A stretch of DNA of 64,000 nucleotides from Halostella limicola (GTDB lineage Archaea > Halobacteriota > Halobacteria > Halobacteriales > Natronoarchaeaceae): contig NZ_ML014752.1 of the NCBI RefSeq assembly GCF_003675875.1, positions 192,468 to 256,467 of the forward strand, read 5' to 3'. Position numbers and translations under genes: made by a program. Of this stretch, positions 56,726-64,000 are shown piece after piece; position 1 is the first letter of the stretch, and each line of letters begins with the position of its first letter. The notes beneath the pieces are model-generated. The model saw nothing but the letters and a program-made list of their open reading frames with translations, was not told where the DNA came from and made no database searches.

Positions 56726-56797
56726 GTCGCCTCAGCGGGAGAGATGTGACCGCCACACAGCCCGGCGTTTTTGACCGTAGAGACTCAACAGTATAAC

Positions 56798-57376
56798 ATG
56801 GGTAACGACCCGCTCGACAGACGACAGTTTCTTCAGGCGACGAGCGCAGCGGCAACTACCGCGCTGCTCGCGGGGTGCGGCGACGGCGGGGGCGGCGACG
56901 GCGACGGAGGTGGCGGCGACGGCGGGGGCGGCGAAGACGGAGGCATGGACGATACGGAAACGGAGACGGAAACGGAGACGGAGACGGACGGCGGCGGCAA
57001 CGAGACCGACGGCGGCGGGGGCGGCAACGCGGAGGTCGACGAGTTCCTCTCCGACACCAGTAACTACGACAGCATACAGGACGAGACGGGCAGCAGCGAG
57101 GTGAGCGTCGCGGTCGGCGCGGAGGGCAACGACGGCAACTTCGCGTTCGAGCCCGCCGCGATCGAGGTGGACGCCGGCACCGACGTCGTCTGGGAGTGGA
57201 CCGGACAGGGCGGCCAGCACAACGTCGTCGATGAGGACGGCGAGTTCGAGAGCGAACTCACCGAGGAGGAGGGGTTCACGTTCACGCACACCTTCGAGGA
57301 AGCGGGGACGTACCTCTACGCCTGCACCCCGCACCGGAGCCTCGGCATGAAGGGCGCCGTCGTCGTCTCCGAGTGA
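56798..57376 (+). CDS. Halocyanin, second copy, lipid-anchored
   Basis: A 192-residue protein. DRRQFLQATSAAATTALLAGCGDGGGG is the Tat/lipobox start, then a Gly/Asp/Glu-rich spacer (~55 residues). The cupredoxin domain (VSVAVGAEGNDGNFAFEPAAIEVDAGTDVVWEWTGQGGQHNVVDEDG...YLYACTPHRSLGMKGAVVVSE) has the four expected ligands. It resembles its neighbour in core but has its own spacer and lacks a C-terminal tail, so the two are tandem paralogues. Confidence 0.9.
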   Translation: MGNDPLDRRQFLQATSAAATTALLAGCGDGGGGDGDGGGGDGGGGEDGGMDDTETETETETETDGGGNETDGGGGGNAEVDEFLSDTSNYDSIQDETGSSEVSVAVGAEGNDGNFAFEPAAIEVDAGTDVVWEWTGQGGQHNVVDEDGEFESELTEEEGFTFTHTFEEAGTYLYACTPHRSLGMKGAVVVSE

Positions 57377-57489
57377 GTGGGCCGGAGCACCGACGGTCGA
57401 CGCAGTAACCGGGCCGCCCGCGGCGGCCGCCGTCCGCTGGATTCGCGGAAACCGCGGCCGTTTTAATCGCCACCGGCGTACCGGGGTGC

Positions 57490-58149
57490 GTGGAGAACGT
57501 AACAGACCGCACGCGGAACCCGTTCGGCATGTCGCCGCCGTGCGAGACGCCCTGCTCGGCGGACCACGACGCGGTCCACGGCTACGGCGACGCCAACGCC
57601 GACTTCCACGCGATCGGCGACCATCCCGGCGCTCACGGCGGTCGGTCGACCGGCGTTCCCTTCACGGGGACCGACGGCGCCCGACGCATCCAGTCGGCGC
57701 TCCACGAGGTCGGCCTCCTCGCCGACCCGTACGCCGACGAACCGACCGCGGAGAACCTCTTCTGCAGTTACCTGCACACGTGCTGCGCGCCCGAGGGCGA
57801 GACGCCGGACCGCGAGTCCTACGCCCGGCTCGAACGCTTCTTCGACGCCGAGTTCCGGGCGATCAACGCCCACGTCCTGCTTCCGGTCGGCGAGCGAGCC
57901 ACGGCGCACGTCCTGCAGGAGCACACCGCACAGGCGCACAAGTTGGAGCTCGATATGCCGTCCCTACACGCGACCGAGGTCCGGGGACGGGGCTACCTCG
58001 TCGTCCCCGTGCGCGACCCCGAGGAGTGGACCGACACGGATCGGGAGCGCCTCGTCGGTCGGCTGAACGCCATCCTCGACTCCGACTACCGGCAGGAGAG
58101 CGACCTCGGCCGGTTCCTCCCCGGCGACGAACCGTACCGAGTCCGGTGA
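57490..58149 (+). CDS. Uracil-DNA glycosylase superfamily protein
   Basis: A 219-residue protein starting at GTG. NPFGMSPPCETPC, then AIGDHPGAHGGRSTGVPFTGTDGARRIQSALHEVGLL, ENLFCSYLHTCCAPEGE, INAHVLLPVGERATAHVL and AQAHKLELDMPSLHATEV follow the order of UDG-superfamily motifs; the GDHPG...GVPFT stretch resembles the family-4/5 water-activating loop. Five Cys (18, 22, 92, 98, 99) could hold a 4Fe-4S cluster as in family-4 enzymes. Probably a base-excision repair enzyme, or an inactive relative. A start at the ATG 39 bases downstream would remove the first motif. Confidence 0.8.
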   Translation: MENVTDRTRNPFGMSPPCETPCSADHDAVHGYGDANADFHAIGDHPGAHGGRSTGVPFTGTDGARRIQSALHEVGLLADPYADEPTAENLFCSYLHTCCAPEGETPDRESYARLERFFDAEFRAINAHVLLPVGERATAHVLQEHTAQAHKLELDMPSLHATEVRGRGYLVVPVRDPEEWTDTDRERLVGRLNAILDSDYRQESDLGRFLPGDEPYRVR

Positions 58150-58198
58150 CCGGAGGTCGGCGTGGCCGCGACCGCTCCGCTTCCGCGGGACTACCGCC

Positions 58199-59503
58199 GT
58201 GGCTGCCGAAACCGCCAGAGACAAGCGATCGCCGGTAGTGCCATCGCGCATGCGCCGCCTTCGCGGGCGCCCGCTCGGCGCCTGGTTCGTCCTCGCGACG
58301 GGCATCGTTCTCGGCGTTCGCACCCTCTACCTGATGCGCCTCGGCCGCGCCGACTGGTTCGCGATGAACTTCAAGGTGTACTACCACGCCGCCGAGGCCG
58401 CGATGGCCGGCGGCGACTTCTACGCCGCGACGCCGCCGGACTGGCCCGCCTACCGCTACCTCTACCCGCCGGTGTCGATACTGGCGTTCTACCCGTTCGC
58501 GCTCCCCGAGACGTGGGTCCCCGGCTACGCCGTCCACACGCTGCTCGCCGCGGCGGCAGCCGTCGCCGGCGGCGTCCTGCTCTGTCGGTACGTGGAACGC
58601 GCGGGCCGCTCGCTGTCGAGGGTCGACTACGCGCTCGTCGCCGGCTTTCTCCTGCTGTCGATCCACTCGGCGCCGACGCTGTTCTACGGGAACGTCAACG
58701 TCCACCTGGCGGCGCTCACCGTCCTCGGGTTCGTCGCGCTCGACCGGGACCGGGAGGCGCTCGCGGGCGCCGCGATCGCGCTGGTCGCCTTCTTCAAGGT
58801 GTTCCCCGCGCTGTTCGGCGTCTGGTTCCTCCGCCGCCGGGCCTGGCGCGCCGTCGGGAGCGCGTTGGCGACCGGCGGCGGCCTGCTCGCGCTCGGTGTC
58901 CCCCTCTACGGCGTCGAGACGACCCGCACGTACGTCACCGAGGCGCTGCTTCCCCGGAACCGCGCCGACCAGTTCGCCGGCGGCCTCGACCCGAACAGCG
59001 CCTACCTCACGCTCCGGCGGCCGCTCTCCGTGCTCTTCCCCGAGATGGACCCGACGCTGCTGGTCGCGCTCCCGTTCGTCCTGCTCGCGCCGGTCGTCGC
59101 GTACCTCTACACGGGCGTCGAGGACCGGACGGACCGCCTCGTCGCCGTTCACGGCACCGTGACGGCGACGCTGCTGGTGCTTCCCTCCTACTTCATCTAC
59201 TACGTCTACCTGTTCTTCCCGCTCGTGGCCCTGCTCTACCTCATGGACGCGAGCCGCGCCCGGACGCTGTTCGTCGCCGGCGCGGCCGTCGCGAACCTGT
59301 CGTTCACGCTCAACAACGCCGAGAACGTGGTCCGCCTCCTCCCGGAAGTGGTCCGGCCGACGCTGTTCGCTGCCGTCCGGCCGACGTTCACGCTCGCGTC
59401 CCCCATCGAGTACGGAATGGCACTGATGCTCGGGGCGTGCGTGCTCCACCGGGCGACCAGAGAGGCAGAGGCGGTCAGAACAGACGCTTCAGCCGCGGCG
59501 TGA
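58199..59503 (+). CDS. GT87 (DUF2029) family membrane glycosyltransferase
   Basis: A 434-residue membrane protein with about ten helices starting at GTG. The luminal first loop carries FAMNFKVYYHAAEAAMAGGDFYAATPPDWPAYRYLYPPVSILAFYPFALP, the DFxVYY/YxYPP pattern of GT87 alpha-mannosyltransferases that use polyprenyl-phosphate sugars. ADQFAGGLDPNSAYLTLRRPLSVLFPEMDP is the second loop. It should add a sugar on the outer membrane face. The ATG at residue 18 is an alternative start. The last 29 bases overlap the convergent J-protein gene. Confidence 0.85.
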   Translation: MAAETARDKRSPVVPSRMRRLRGRPLGAWFVLATGIVLGVRTLYLMRLGRADWFAMNFKVYYHAAEAAMAGGDFYAATPPDWPAYRYLYPPVSILAFYPFALPETWVPGYAVHTLLAAAAAVAGGVLLCRYVERAGRSLSRVDYALVAGFLLLSIHSAPTLFYGNVNVHLAALTVLGFVALDRDREALAGAAIALVAFFKVFPALFGVWFLRRRAWRAVGSALATGGGLLALGVPLYGVETTRTYVTEALLPRNRADQFAGGLDPNSAYLTLRRPLSVLFPEMDPTLLVALPFVLLAPVVAYLYTGVEDRTDRLVAVHGTVTATLLVLPSYFIYYVYLFFPLVALLYLMDASRARTLFVAGAAVANLSFTLNNAENVVRLLPEVVRPTLFAAVRPTFTLASPIEYGMALMLGACVLHRATREAEAVRTDASAAA

Positions 59504-60689
59504 CGAACGCGTTGAAAAGCAGCGTGACGACCGCGCCCAGCGGCAGGAGGCCGAACGCGACCACCGTCAGGACCGGCCGGTCGATCCCGCCCGCGTTGGC
59601 CCCGAGCCCGGTCAGTGGCGCGAGGACGGCAGCGACGTAGAGGTACGTCGGCTGCCAGGCGAACGCCTTCCGCGTCGTCCGCACCACGACGATGAAGATG
59701 GCGGGCATGAGCACCGCGCCGATGGCTATCAGCACGCCCGGCCCCGGCGCGGACCCGATGAGCACCGTCGTCCGGACGAACTCGAACACGGGTACGAGGC
59801 CGTAGTCGGCGGCGAGCAGCGCTTCCCGCAGCGCCGCGGCGTCGGTCCCGCTCGCACGTACCTGCGCAGCCAGTTCCCGGAGCGCGTCGAGGTTCTCCCG
59901 GGCGTACATGCCGACCCCGACGGCGTAGACGAGCGTCGTCAGGAAGACGAGCGGCCACCCGTAGTTGATAGACCGCAGTCGATCGATAAGCCCCGGTCCG
60001 TCGGCCGTCGACGTCGCGCCGTCGTCGCTCTCCGCTCCCGATCCGGTCGCGGCGTCCGCCGCGGAGCCCGTTCCGGCGCCGGACGCGCTCGTCGTCCCGG
60101 TCCGCGTCGACGCGGTGGTGCCCGTCCGCGTCCCGGTAGTCGCACTCGACGACGTTCCGGCCCCGGTAGCGGTCCCGCTCGCGCTCGTACTCGTCGTCGA
60201 TCCGCCGGAGCCCCGCCCGGTTCCGCCGGTTCCGCCGGTTCCGGTCGAGGCCCCGGTCGTACCGGTGGCTCCAGCGGTCCCCGTCGCCGACGTCGTCCGC
60301 GTCGACGACCCGTCGGTAGTCCCGCTTCCCGAAGCGCCGGCGGTCGTTCCGCTCGTCGCGCTCGACGCGCTCGATGCGCCGCCGGTCGCCGCCGATCCGT
60401 CGCTCGCACTCCCGTCGGAGTCCGCGGGCTTCCACTGGTCGGCGCTCGGCAGGCCCTCGAGGCGCTTCGCGACGTAGTCCTTGTGCCCCAGGCGGTCGTA
60501 CGCCTTCCGCTCGACCGGGTCCTTCAGGGTGTCGTACCCCTTCTTGAGGGCGGTGAACTGCGCGGGGGCGCGCGGGTCGTCGTTCAGGTCCGGGTGCACC
60601 TCCTGGACCTTGTCCCGGAACGCGTCCTTGATCTCGTCCTGGGAGGCGTCCTCGGAGACCCCGAGAAGATCGTAGAAGTCATACGCCAT
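59475..60689 (-). CDS. Membrane-anchored J-domain protein with Ser/Thr/Gly-rich linker
   Basis: A 404-residue protein. Residues 1-~70 are a J domain with the HPD motif in VQEVHPDLNDDPRAPAQFTALKKGYDTLKDP. Then ~150 residues of Ser, Thr, Gly and Ala form a low-complexity linker, unusual in composition for this acidic proteome. The C-terminal ~170 residues have four membrane helices (YGWPLVFLTTLVYAVGVGMYA, GVLIAIGAVLMPAIFIVVV, YLYVAAVLAPLTGLGA, LTVVAFGLLPLGAVVTLLFN). Such a layout would recruit DnaK to the membrane. It lacks the usual zinc-finger and client-binding domains of DnaJ. Confidence 0.87.
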   Translation of the reverse strand: MAYDFYDLLGVSEDASQDEIKDAFRDKVQEVHPDLNDDPRAPAQFTALKKGYDTLKDPVERKAYDRLGHKDYVAKRLEGLPSADQWKPADSDGSASDGSAATGGASSASSATSGTTAGASGSGTTDGSSTRTTSATGTAGATGTTGASTGTGGTGGTGRGSGGSTTSTSASGTATGAGTSSSATTGTRTGTTASTRTGTTSASGAGTGSAADAATGSGAESDDGATSTADGPGLIDRLRSINYGWPLVFLTTLVYAVGVGMYARENLDALRELAAQVRASGTDAAALREALLAADYGLVPVFEFVRTTVLIGSAPGPGVLIAIGAVLMPAIFIVVVRTTRKAFAWQPTYLYVAAVLAPLTGLGANAGGIDRPVLTVVAFGLLPLGAVVTLLFNAFVTPRLKRLF

Positions 60690-60756
60690 AGATACTGTTC
60701 GTTCCGAGAACACGCATCCGGCACTTATATTTTCATTGCAAAAATTCCAGCTCTCG

Positions 60757-62049
60757 CTAGAAGTCAGTAAGTGTCGCCTGCCCCGACGGCGCCTCGTCGC
60801 CCCCGGTCTCGTCGTCCGAGAGTGCCGTCTCCGAGTCGGCGTCTTCCGCCGAATTGCCGTCGTCGGACACCGATCCCTCGCCGTCATCCCCCCAGCCGTC
60901 GAGGCTCGTCTGGTCCGCCGCCGCGAAGCTGAGGTTCGAGACGCGGACGCCGACCTTCCGCACGGGGGCGTCCGCGAACTCCTCCAGCAGGTCGAGCGCC
61001 ACCTCCTCGACGAGGTCCGGTTCGTCGACGGGGCCTGGGAGCGAGCGCGCCCGCGTATTCACGTCGAACGGCGGCGTCACCGCCTTGATGCCGATCGTGC
61101 GGTACATCGCGCCCTCCCGCCGGGCGCGGTCGGCGACGGCGGTCGCGAGGGTCCGCACCTGTTCCCGTTTCGGCTCCGCCTCCGCGACGGGGTTCGCGAA
61201 CGCGGACTCCCGCGAGAGGCTCTTCGGCCGCCCCTTCGGGGTCACCTCGCGGTCGTCCTCACCGCGGGCGCGCTCGTACAGCTCCCGGCCGCGACTGTCA
61301 AACGCCGCCTCCAGCTCTCCGGGGTCCGCGTCCGCCACGTCGCCCGCGGTCTCCAGACCCATCTCCCGGAGTTCGCGCGCCGTGACGGGGCCGACGCCGT
61401 GTATCTCTTCGACGTCGAGCGGCGCGAGGAAGTCCCGTACCTCGTCCGGTTCCACCACGACCAGCCCGTCCGGCTTCTCCCGGTCGCTCGCCACCTTCGC
61501 GGTACTCATGTTCGGCGCGACGCCCACGCTCGCGACCACGCCGACCTCCCGCTCGATTCGGTTTTTCACGTGTCTGGCGAACCCCTCGGCCACCTCCCAG
61601 GCGGTCCGGTCCGTCACGTCCAGGTACGCCTCGTCGATGCTCACCTCCCGAACGGTGTCGGCGCACTCGTGGAGGATCTCCTTCACCCCCCCGCTGACCG
61701 ATTCGTAGAAGTCCATGTCGACCGGCCGGTAGTGGCCCGCCTCGTCGACGTTCTGGTCTGGATCGTCGCGCGCTGCGACCTTCCGCGGGAGCCTGTCCAG
61801 CGCCGTCGAGATGGCCTGTGCGCTCTCGACGCCGTACTCCCGGGCCTCGTAGCTCGCCGTGGCGACCGCCCCGACGTCGTCGCCCGGCTCGTACCCCATC
61901 CCCACGACGACGGGCTCGCCGCGCAGTTCCGGCTCGCGCAGCCGCTCGCAGGACGCGTAGAAGCAGTCCATGTCGACGTGGAGGACTATCCGGTCCCGCT
62001 CCTCCGCGTCGGGCGCGCCCGGCAGCCGCGGCCCGCCGCTGTCGGCCAT
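60757..62049 (-). CDS. dinB: DNA polymerase IV (Y-family)
   Basis: A 430-residue translesion polymerase. VLHVDMDCFYASCERLREPELRGEPVVVGMG is motif I, REVSIDEAYLDVTDR carries the catalytic SIDEAYLD, and VEEIHGVGPVTARELREMGLETAGDV is the thumb helix-hairpin-helix; a little-finger domain follows. The acidic tail ends in GQATLTDF, a PIP-box-like peptide that would bind the PCNA clamp. It copies damaged DNA. The ATG at 62049 is preferred over an upstream start because MADSGGP opens the acidic N-terminus just before the fold. Confidence 0.94.
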   Translation of the reverse strand: MADSGGPRLPGAPDAEERDRIVLHVDMDCFYASCERLREPELRGEPVVVGMGYEPGDDVGAVATASYEAREYGVESAQAISTALDRLPRKVAARDDPDQNVDEAGHYRPVDMDFYESVSGGVKEILHECADTVREVSIDEAYLDVTDRTAWEVAEGFARHVKNRIEREVGVVASVGVAPNMSTAKVASDREKPDGLVVVEPDEVRDFLAPLDVEEIHGVGPVTARELREMGLETAGDVADADPGELEAAFDSRGRELYERARGEDDREVTPKGRPKSLSRESAFANPVAEAEPKREQVRTLATAVADRARREGAMYRTIGIKAVTPPFDVNTRARSLPGPVDEPDLVEEVALDLLEEFADAPVRKVGVRVSNLSFAAADQTSLDGWGDDGEGSVSDDGNSAEDADSETALSDDETGGDEAPSGQATLTDF

Positions 62050-62130
62050 GTCACGCGATTGGGAGTCGAGGGTATTAATCACTTGTTCGCCGGTGCCACT
62101 GTTTTTGCGCCCGCGGTCGGATCGCTACCT

Positions 62131-63753
62131 ATGCCCGACCCGGACCTCGACCGATTCGAGTCGCGCCGCTCGACCGCCTACGCCCCGAACGGTCTCGTCG
62201 CGACGAGCCAGCCCCTCGCGGCGCAGGCCGGCGTGGAGACGCTCCGCGACGGCGGCAACGCGTTCGACGCCGCCGTCGCCACCGCGGCCGCCCTCAACGT
62301 CGTCGAACCGACGAGCACGGGGCTCGGCGGCGACGTGTTCGCGCTCTACCGCACCGCCGACGGCGAAGTCGGTGGGATGCGCAGCTGCGGCGGCGCGCCG
62401 GCGGACGCGACTATCGAGAACGTCAGCGAGGCCGTCGCCGACGAGCAGGACGTCGATCCCGAGGACGCGACGATGCCCGACCTCGGGCCGCACACGGTGA
62501 CCGTTCCCGGCACGGCGCGCGGCTGGGAGGCAACCTTGGAGGAACTCGGGACCATCGACCTCGACGAAGCGCTCCAGCCGGCGATCCGCTACGCTACGGA
62601 CGGCTATCCCGTTACCGAGGTCATCGCCCATCACTGGTCCGGCGCGGAGGACCTGTTCGACGACGACAACGCCCGCGCGGCGTACCTCTTCGACGGCGAG
62701 ACACCGGACGTCGGCCAGACCGTCCGCCTCCCGGAACTCGGCCGGTCGATGGAACTCATCGCCGAGGAGGGCGCCGACGTCGTCTACGAGGGCGAGATAG
62801 CGGACGCCATCGTAGACGAGGTACAGGCGAAAGGGGGCTTCCTCTCGCGCGACGACCTCGCTACCTTCGAACCCGAGTTCGTCGATCCCGTCAGCACGAC
62901 GTACAACGGTGCCGAGGTCTACGAACTCCCGCCGAACAACCAGGGGTTGATCGCCCTCGAAGCGCTGAACATCGCCGAGGAGCTCGGCGCCGGCGACTAC
63001 CCCCTCGACTCGCCCGAACGCGTCCACTACTTCACCGAAGCGCTGAAGCTCGCCTTCCACGACGGACACCGCTACATCACCGATCCCGATTACGAGGAGA
63101 TCCCGCCGCTCGCGAGCAAGGAGTACGCCGCGGAACGCGCCGAGGCCGTCGGGGAGGAAGCCCTGGATGACGTCGACGTCGGCCTGCCGAACGCGAACGC
63201 CGAGGACGCCGACACCGTCCTGCTCACCGTCGCGGACGCCGAGGGGAACCTCGTCTCGTACATCAACTCCCGGTTCGCCGGCTTCGGCAGCGGCCTCGTC
63301 GCCGGCGACTCCGGCATCGCGCTCCAGAACCGCGGCGCGTCGTTCTCGCTCGACCCCGACCACCCGAACCGCCTCGAACCCGGGAAGCGCCCCTTCCACA
63401 CGCTCGTCCCCACGATCGCGAAGTTCGGCGCGGACGACTGGGCCGCGTTCGGCGTCATGGGCGGGTACATGCAACCGCAGGGGCACGTGCAGATCATCTC
63501 GAACCTCGTCGACTACGATCTCCCGCTCCAGGCCGCGCTCGACCGACCGCGCTTCCGCTACCGGGAGAACGGTCAGTCCGGGATCGAGGAGCGCCTGACC
63601 GACACGGTCCCATCGAAGCTCGCGCGCAAGGGCCACGACGTCGCCGTCCTCCCGCCGGCGCTGTTCGGCGGTGCGCAGATCGTGCGGAACCGGGGCGGCA
63701 CGCTCTCCGGCGCGACCGAACCCCGAAAAGACGGCGTCGCGATCGGGTTCTGA
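62131..63753 (+). CDS. Gamma-glutamyltransferase family protein
   Basis: A 540-residue Ntn-hydrolase of the GGT family. TGLGGDVFALYRTADGEVGGMRSCGGAP is the large-subunit signature region; the expected cleavage and nucleophile Thr is in ADTVLLTVADAEGNLVSYINS, with NRGASFSLDPDHPNRLEPGKRPFHTLVPTI after it. No signal peptide is visible, so unlike bacterial GGT it seems cytoplasmic. Haloarchaea make gamma-glutamylcysteine, which fits a role in its turnover, but a different amide substrate is possible. It faces the rRNA operon end. Confidence 0.87.
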   Translation: MPDPDLDRFESRRSTAYAPNGLVATSQPLAAQAGVETLRDGGNAFDAAVATAAALNVVEPTSTGLGGDVFALYRTADGEVGGMRSCGGAPADATIENVSEAVADEQDVDPEDATMPDLGPHTVTVPGTARGWEATLEELGTIDLDEALQPAIRYATDGYPVTEVIAHHWSGAEDLFDDDNARAAYLFDGETPDVGQTVRLPELGRSMELIAEEGADVVYEGEIADAIVDEVQAKGGFLSRDDLATFEPEFVDPVSTTYNGAEVYELPPNNQGLIALEALNIAEELGAGDYPLDSPERVHYFTEALKLAFHDGHRYITDPDYEEIPPLASKEYAAERAEAVGEEALDDVDVGLPNANAEDADTVLLTVADAEGNLVSYINSRFAGFGSGLVAGDSGIALQNRGASFSLDPDHPNRLEPGKRPFHTLVPTIAKFGADDWAAFGVMGGYMQPQGHVQIISNLVDYDLPLQAALDRPRFRYRENGQSGIEERLTDTVPSKLARKGHDVAVLPPALFGGAQIVRNRGGTLSGATEPRKDGVAIGF

Positions 63754-63808
63754 GCCCGGGAGACTGTTGGCACTCGTCGCTCTCGCTGGTGCTGTGCGTA
63801 AATAGTGA

Positions 63809-63840
63809 CACCCCCAGCAGCCCGCTGGCTGCTGAGGGTG
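63809..63840 (-). terminator. Strong hairpin downstream of the 5S rRNA
   Basis: On the minus strand, CACCC...CAGCAGCC pairs with GGCTGCTG...GGGTG around an AGCG loop, 12 bases past the 5S end. It may end or process the rRNA transcript. No clear T-run follows on the minus strand, so processing is equally likely. Confidence 0.55.
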
Positions 63841-63852
63841 CAAGTATGAATG

Positions 63853-63974
63853 GCAGGCGGCGAACCGGATTTTCCAGAGGGTCGCCCACTCCAGTACTCG
63901 CCGGAACGCTGGCGGGCTTAACGTCCGTGTTCGGGATGGGTACGGGTGTTTCCCCGCCGCGATGGCCGCCTTAA
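63853..63974 (-). rRNA. rrf: 5S ribosomal RNA
   Basis: On the minus strand the 122-base stretch begins TTAAGGCGGCC, contains GTACCCATCCCGAACACGGA in the loop-B region and GAGTACTGGAGTG in the 3' half, and ends at GGTTCGCCGCC, pairing with the GGCGGC start. This is the standard haloarchaeal 5S. The rest of the operon (23S, 16S) must lie beyond the right edge of the window. No tRNA-Cys, often found after 5S in haloarchaea, follows within the ~100 bases before the gamma-glutamyltransferase stop. Confidence 0.95.
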
Positions 63975-64000
63975 CGCCGACTCGCGGAATCGAACCGCGA
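63975..64000 (-). other. tRNA-like T arm and acceptor strand directly before 5S rRNA (truncated)
   Basis: On the minus strand the sequence is T-stem CGCGG, loop TTCGATT, stem CCGCG, then AGTCGGC and G immediately followed by the 5S start. The loop matches the T-loop consensus, and the G53-C61 pair is present. In Haloferax volcanii, tRNase Z makes the 5' end of 5S rRNA by cutting after just such a tRNA-like element. A real tRNA gene would need a complete cloverleaf outside the window; the zero spacing to 5S favours the processing element. Confidence 0.7.

Noticed and set aside
63789..63974. 61-residue open frame over the 5S rRNA
   Set aside because: It lies on the opposite strand of a confident 5S rRNA.

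Overview
This window is chromosomal DNA of a haloarchaeon (class Halobacteria). The evidence is high GC, very acidic proteins, many short or leaderless 5' ends with a TATA box about 25-30 bases before the start codon, Tat-type secretion signals, halocyanins, F420 and archaeal lipid enzymes, SRP19, Gar1, a presenilin-type protease, and a 5S rRNA with the tRNA-like leader known from haloarchaea. I cannot fix the genus from sequence alone.

Layout. 1-6.7 kb: the 3' part of a huge acidic coiled-coil gene, an unknown gene behind a DtxR-like iron box, a HisG-like paralogue and a large exported FG-GAP/PPC protein. 6.7-8.8 kb: about 2.1 kb without a credible gene. 8.8-10.3 kb: a two-gene DUF5805/tyrosine-recombinase operon. 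10.5-14.4 kb: a BtuCDF-like ABC importer with divergent promoters. 14.4-16.2 kb: SRP19-Gar1, a presenilin-like protease and a 36-residue membrane peptide. 16.3-24 kb: an ornithine-cyclodeaminase-like enzyme, several membrane proteins, a CorA transporter and a Zn/Cd-type P-type ATPase. 24-27.5 kb: a treble-clef/J-domain protein, a TIR/zinc-ribbon protein, a PadR regulator with a likely operator, and TpiA. 27.5-30.4 kb: MBF1 and a hisC/Fap7-type kinase/CDP-alcohol phosphotransferase operon. 30.5-32.2 kb: two exported paralogues. 32-40 kb: HflX, an iron-boxed GMC oxidoreductase operon, a FAH-family enzyme, an exported M14 peptidase and tRNA-Glu. 40-50 kb: assorted metabolism including sucCD, plus small zinc-ribbon and acidic proteins. 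51.5-57.4 kb: an AhpD-like enzyme, then a copper cluster (Lrp/TRASH regulator, CopA, CopZ-like chaperone, two halocyanins). 57.5-63.8 kb: a UDG-superfamily protein, a GT87 enzyme, a membrane J protein, DNA polymerase IV and a gamma-glutamyltransferase. The right edge is the 3' end of an rRNA operon on the minus strand.

How genes work together. The clearest functional unit is copper handling: sensor/regulator, efflux pump, chaperone and blue-copper electron carriers lie in one run. Two well-formed TTAGG/CCTAA dyads tie an unknown gene and a dehydrogenase operon to metal-dependent (DtxR-family) control. The least explained parts are the gene-free 2.1 kb beside the recombinase, where AT-rich inverted sequences flank the module; the TIR/zinc-ribbon gene convergent with a treble-clef/J-domain gene; and the two exported GYWKNHP-type paralogues that share a promoter element. 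I found no CRISPR array, no insertion sequence and no replication origin.
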